Origin: an uncultured Actinomycetes bacterium
GTDB taxonomy: Bacteria > Actinomycetota > Actinomycetes > Nanopelagicales > Nanopelagicaceae
DNA: 7,577 nt
Direction: 5' to 3'
NCBI GenBank assembly: GCA_903820565.1
Contig: CAIJHZ010000023.1
Span: forward strand, 1-7,577
Of the stretch, positions 6,457 to 7,577 are shown in pieces (the stretch's first letter is position 1; every line of letters starts with the position of its first letter). The notes below the pieces were generated by a model. It was given only the letters and a program-made list of their open reading frames with translations. It was not told the DNA's origin and ran no database searches. The translations under genes and the position numbers were made by a program.

Positions 6457-6485
6457 TTGAGGCTCGGTAATCCGACAACTAGCTT
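6457..6485 (+). promoter_or_regulatory. Putative sigma-70-type promoter of the polyamine-binding protein gene
   Basis: TTGAGG (6457-6462) as -35 and TAGCTT (6480-6485, fitting TANNNT) as -10 are separated by an optimal 17 bases. Transcription would begin near 6491-6493 and leave a leader of about 21-23 bases carrying the Shine-Dalgarno sequence. No other pair in the 105-base spacer fits as well. Predicted from sequence only. Confidence 0.5.
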
Positions 6486-6498
6486 GTGCTTAACCCTT

Positions 6499-6504
6499 AA
6501 GGAG
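6499..6504 (+). promoter_or_regulatory. Shine-Dalgarno sequence of the polyamine-binding protein gene
   Basis: AAGGAG sits nine bases before ATG 6514 and fixes that start. It contrasts with the preceding dehydrogenase gene, which has no such site. The overlapping CCTTAAGG (6495-6502) is self-complementary but too short and loopless to form a hairpin. Confidence 0.8.
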
Positions 6505-6513
6505 TAAATCAGT

Positions 6514-7577
6514 ATGTCAAAAGAAAGTTCACTCTCACCAGAAGCAAAATCAGTTTTAGGTGCAATGGTTTCGCGCCGCGGATTACTCGCGGGTGCAGGC
6601 GGTTTAGGTGCAGCAGGATTACTTGCTGCTTGTGGGGCTAGTGGCCCAAAGTGCGACATTTACGAAGCACCAGCGAATGCAGGTGTAGTTCGTTGGGGAA
6701 ACTGGCCTTTGTATTTGGATTATGACGAGAAATGCAAGTACTACCCAACATTAGACAAATTTGCGCGTGCAAATACATTGGACGCACAGTACTTCGAGGA
6801 CTACAACGACAACGACGAGTTCTTTGGAAAAGTGCAAGCCCAGCTAAAAATTGGTGCGGATATTGGCTATGACGTTGTAACACCGACTGACTGGATGGCT
6901 GCACGTTGGATCCGTCTTGGATATACACAAAAATTTGATGCAGCGAATGTTCCAAACAAGGTAAACATTCTTGATTCACTAGCATCGCCGTCTTTTGATC
7001 CACAACGTGAGCAATCATTGACATGGCAAGGCATCATGGCTGGCTTTGGCTGGAATACTGAAAAGAATCCAAATGGAATTCACACCCTTGAAGAGCTCTT
7101 TGCTCCACAAAATAAGGGAAAGATTGTTGTTCTGTCAGAAATGCGTGACACCATCGGAATTATTCTGCTGGCACAAGGCGTAAATCTACAAACTGTTACA
7201 GAAAATCAGTTCATGAACGCAGTTGACTACATGGCTAAGAAAATAAAAGATGGTTGGATTCGTGGCGTAAAGGGTAATGAATATGCGGAAGATCTGACTT
7301 CAGGGGATGCCGCAGCTGTTATTGGCTGGTCTGGTGACATGTTCATCTTGAAATCTGAAAATGAAGGAAAGTTTGACTTTGCAATCCCAGAGTCAGGTGG
7401 AACTATTTCAGGTGACAACATGATGATTCCATCAACGGTAACTGCTGAAGGTAAAGCAAATGCCGAGAAATTGATCAACTTCTACTACGACCCAGCAATT
7501 GCAGCTGAAGTTGCTGCATACGTTAACTATGTGTGCCCTGTTAAGGGTGCACAAGCTGAGATGGAAAAGATTGCTCC
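6514..7577 (+). CDS. potD: Spermidine/putrescine ABC transporter substrate-binding lipoprotein, 3'-truncated
   Basis: Extracytoplasmic receptor that captures polyamines for an ABC importer. From ATG 6514 the frame is open to the window edge (354 residues); family length suggests about 40 residues are missing. A twin-arginine SRRGLL (20-25), a hydrophobic Ala/Gly/Leu stretch and the lipobox LAAC with Cys40 indicate a Tat-exported lipoprotein anchored to the outer membrane face. The mature part opens with VRWGNWPLYLD (59-69), the PotD-type N-terminal strand whose Trp64 and Tyr67 match E. coli Trp34 and Tyr37. By motif alignment, Asp212 (MRD), Trp272 (GWSGD) and Asp301 (SGDN) fall at the E. coli Glu171, Trp229 and Asp257 ligand positions. 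The Trp normally two residues before the last Asp is Ser299 here. Permease and ATPase genes are expected beyond the right edge. Family assignment is firm; exact polyamine preference is not. Confidence 0.9.
   Translation, partial: MSKESSLSPEAKSVLGAMVSRRGLLAGAGGLGAAGLLAACGASGPKCDIYEAPANAGVVRWGNWPLYLDYDEKCKYYPTLDKFARANTLDAQYFEDYNDNDEFFGKVQAQLKIGADIGYDVVTPTDWMAARWIRLGYTQKFDAANVPNKVNILDSLASPSFDPQREQSLTWQGIMAGFGWNTEKNPNGIHTLEELFAPQNKGKIVVLSEMRDTIGIILLAQGVNLQTVTENQFMNAVDYMAKKIKDGWIRGVKGNEYAEDLTSGDAAAVIGWSGDMFILKSENEGKFDFAIPESGGTISGDNMMIPSTVTAEGKANAEKLINFYYDPAIAAEVAAYVNYVCPVKGAQAEMEKIA

Noticed and set aside
6638..7024. 128-codon antisense open frame under the potD-like gene
   Set aside because: The + strand frame is a clear polyamine-binding protein here; the antisense product has no recognisable motif and no ribosome binding context.

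Overview
The window reads as a chromosomal segment from a low-to-mid GC actinobacterium. The order rpsB-tsf-pyrH-frr-cdsA-rlmN is the classic actinobacterial arrangement, RpsB has the acidic C-terminal extension common in that phylum, and the substrate-binding protein has a Tat-type lipoprotein signal. Base composition is in the mid-40s % GC by eye, far below soil actinomycetes. With the tight spacing, a TTG start and an apparently leaderless gene, this suggests a streamlined planktonic lineage such as the freshwater acI group (Nanopelagicales). That placement is inference; no rRNA gene is present to test it.

Region 1 (1-4951) is a housekeeping cluster, all on the + strand: ribosomal protein S2 (5' end cut off), elongation factor Ts, UMP kinase, ribosome recycling factor, phosphatidate cytidylyltransferase and the radical-SAM methyltransferase RlmN. 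Spacing runs from a 4-base overlap (cdsA/rlmN) to 77 bases (tsf/pyrH). The genes serve ribosome assembly, elongation, recycling and rRNA/tRNA modification, plus pyrimidine nucleotide and phospholipid precursor supply. pyrH stands out because RNA hairpins lie at both its ends: a perfect 13-bp stem that buries its Shine-Dalgarno sequence, and a terminator-like hairpin over its stop codon.

Region 2 (4952-7577) is a polyamine module, also on the + strand. It holds a gamma-aminobutyraldehyde dehydrogenase (PatD type), with a -10 hexamer placed for leaderless transcription, followed after a 105-base spacer by a PotD-like spermidine/putrescine-binding lipoprotein that runs off the right edge. The spacer holds a C-rich, G-poor stretch, a plausible sigma-70-type promoter and a good Shine-Dalgarno sequence, so the two genes are probably transcribed separately. 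Together they suggest uptake of polyamines and oxidation of putrescine-derived aldehyde to GABA.

No mobile element, CRISPR array, tRNA or rRNA gene is visible, and no stretch over 300 bases lacks a gene. I see no wholly new multi-gene system. The most interesting candidate is the putative translational control element at the start of pyrH.
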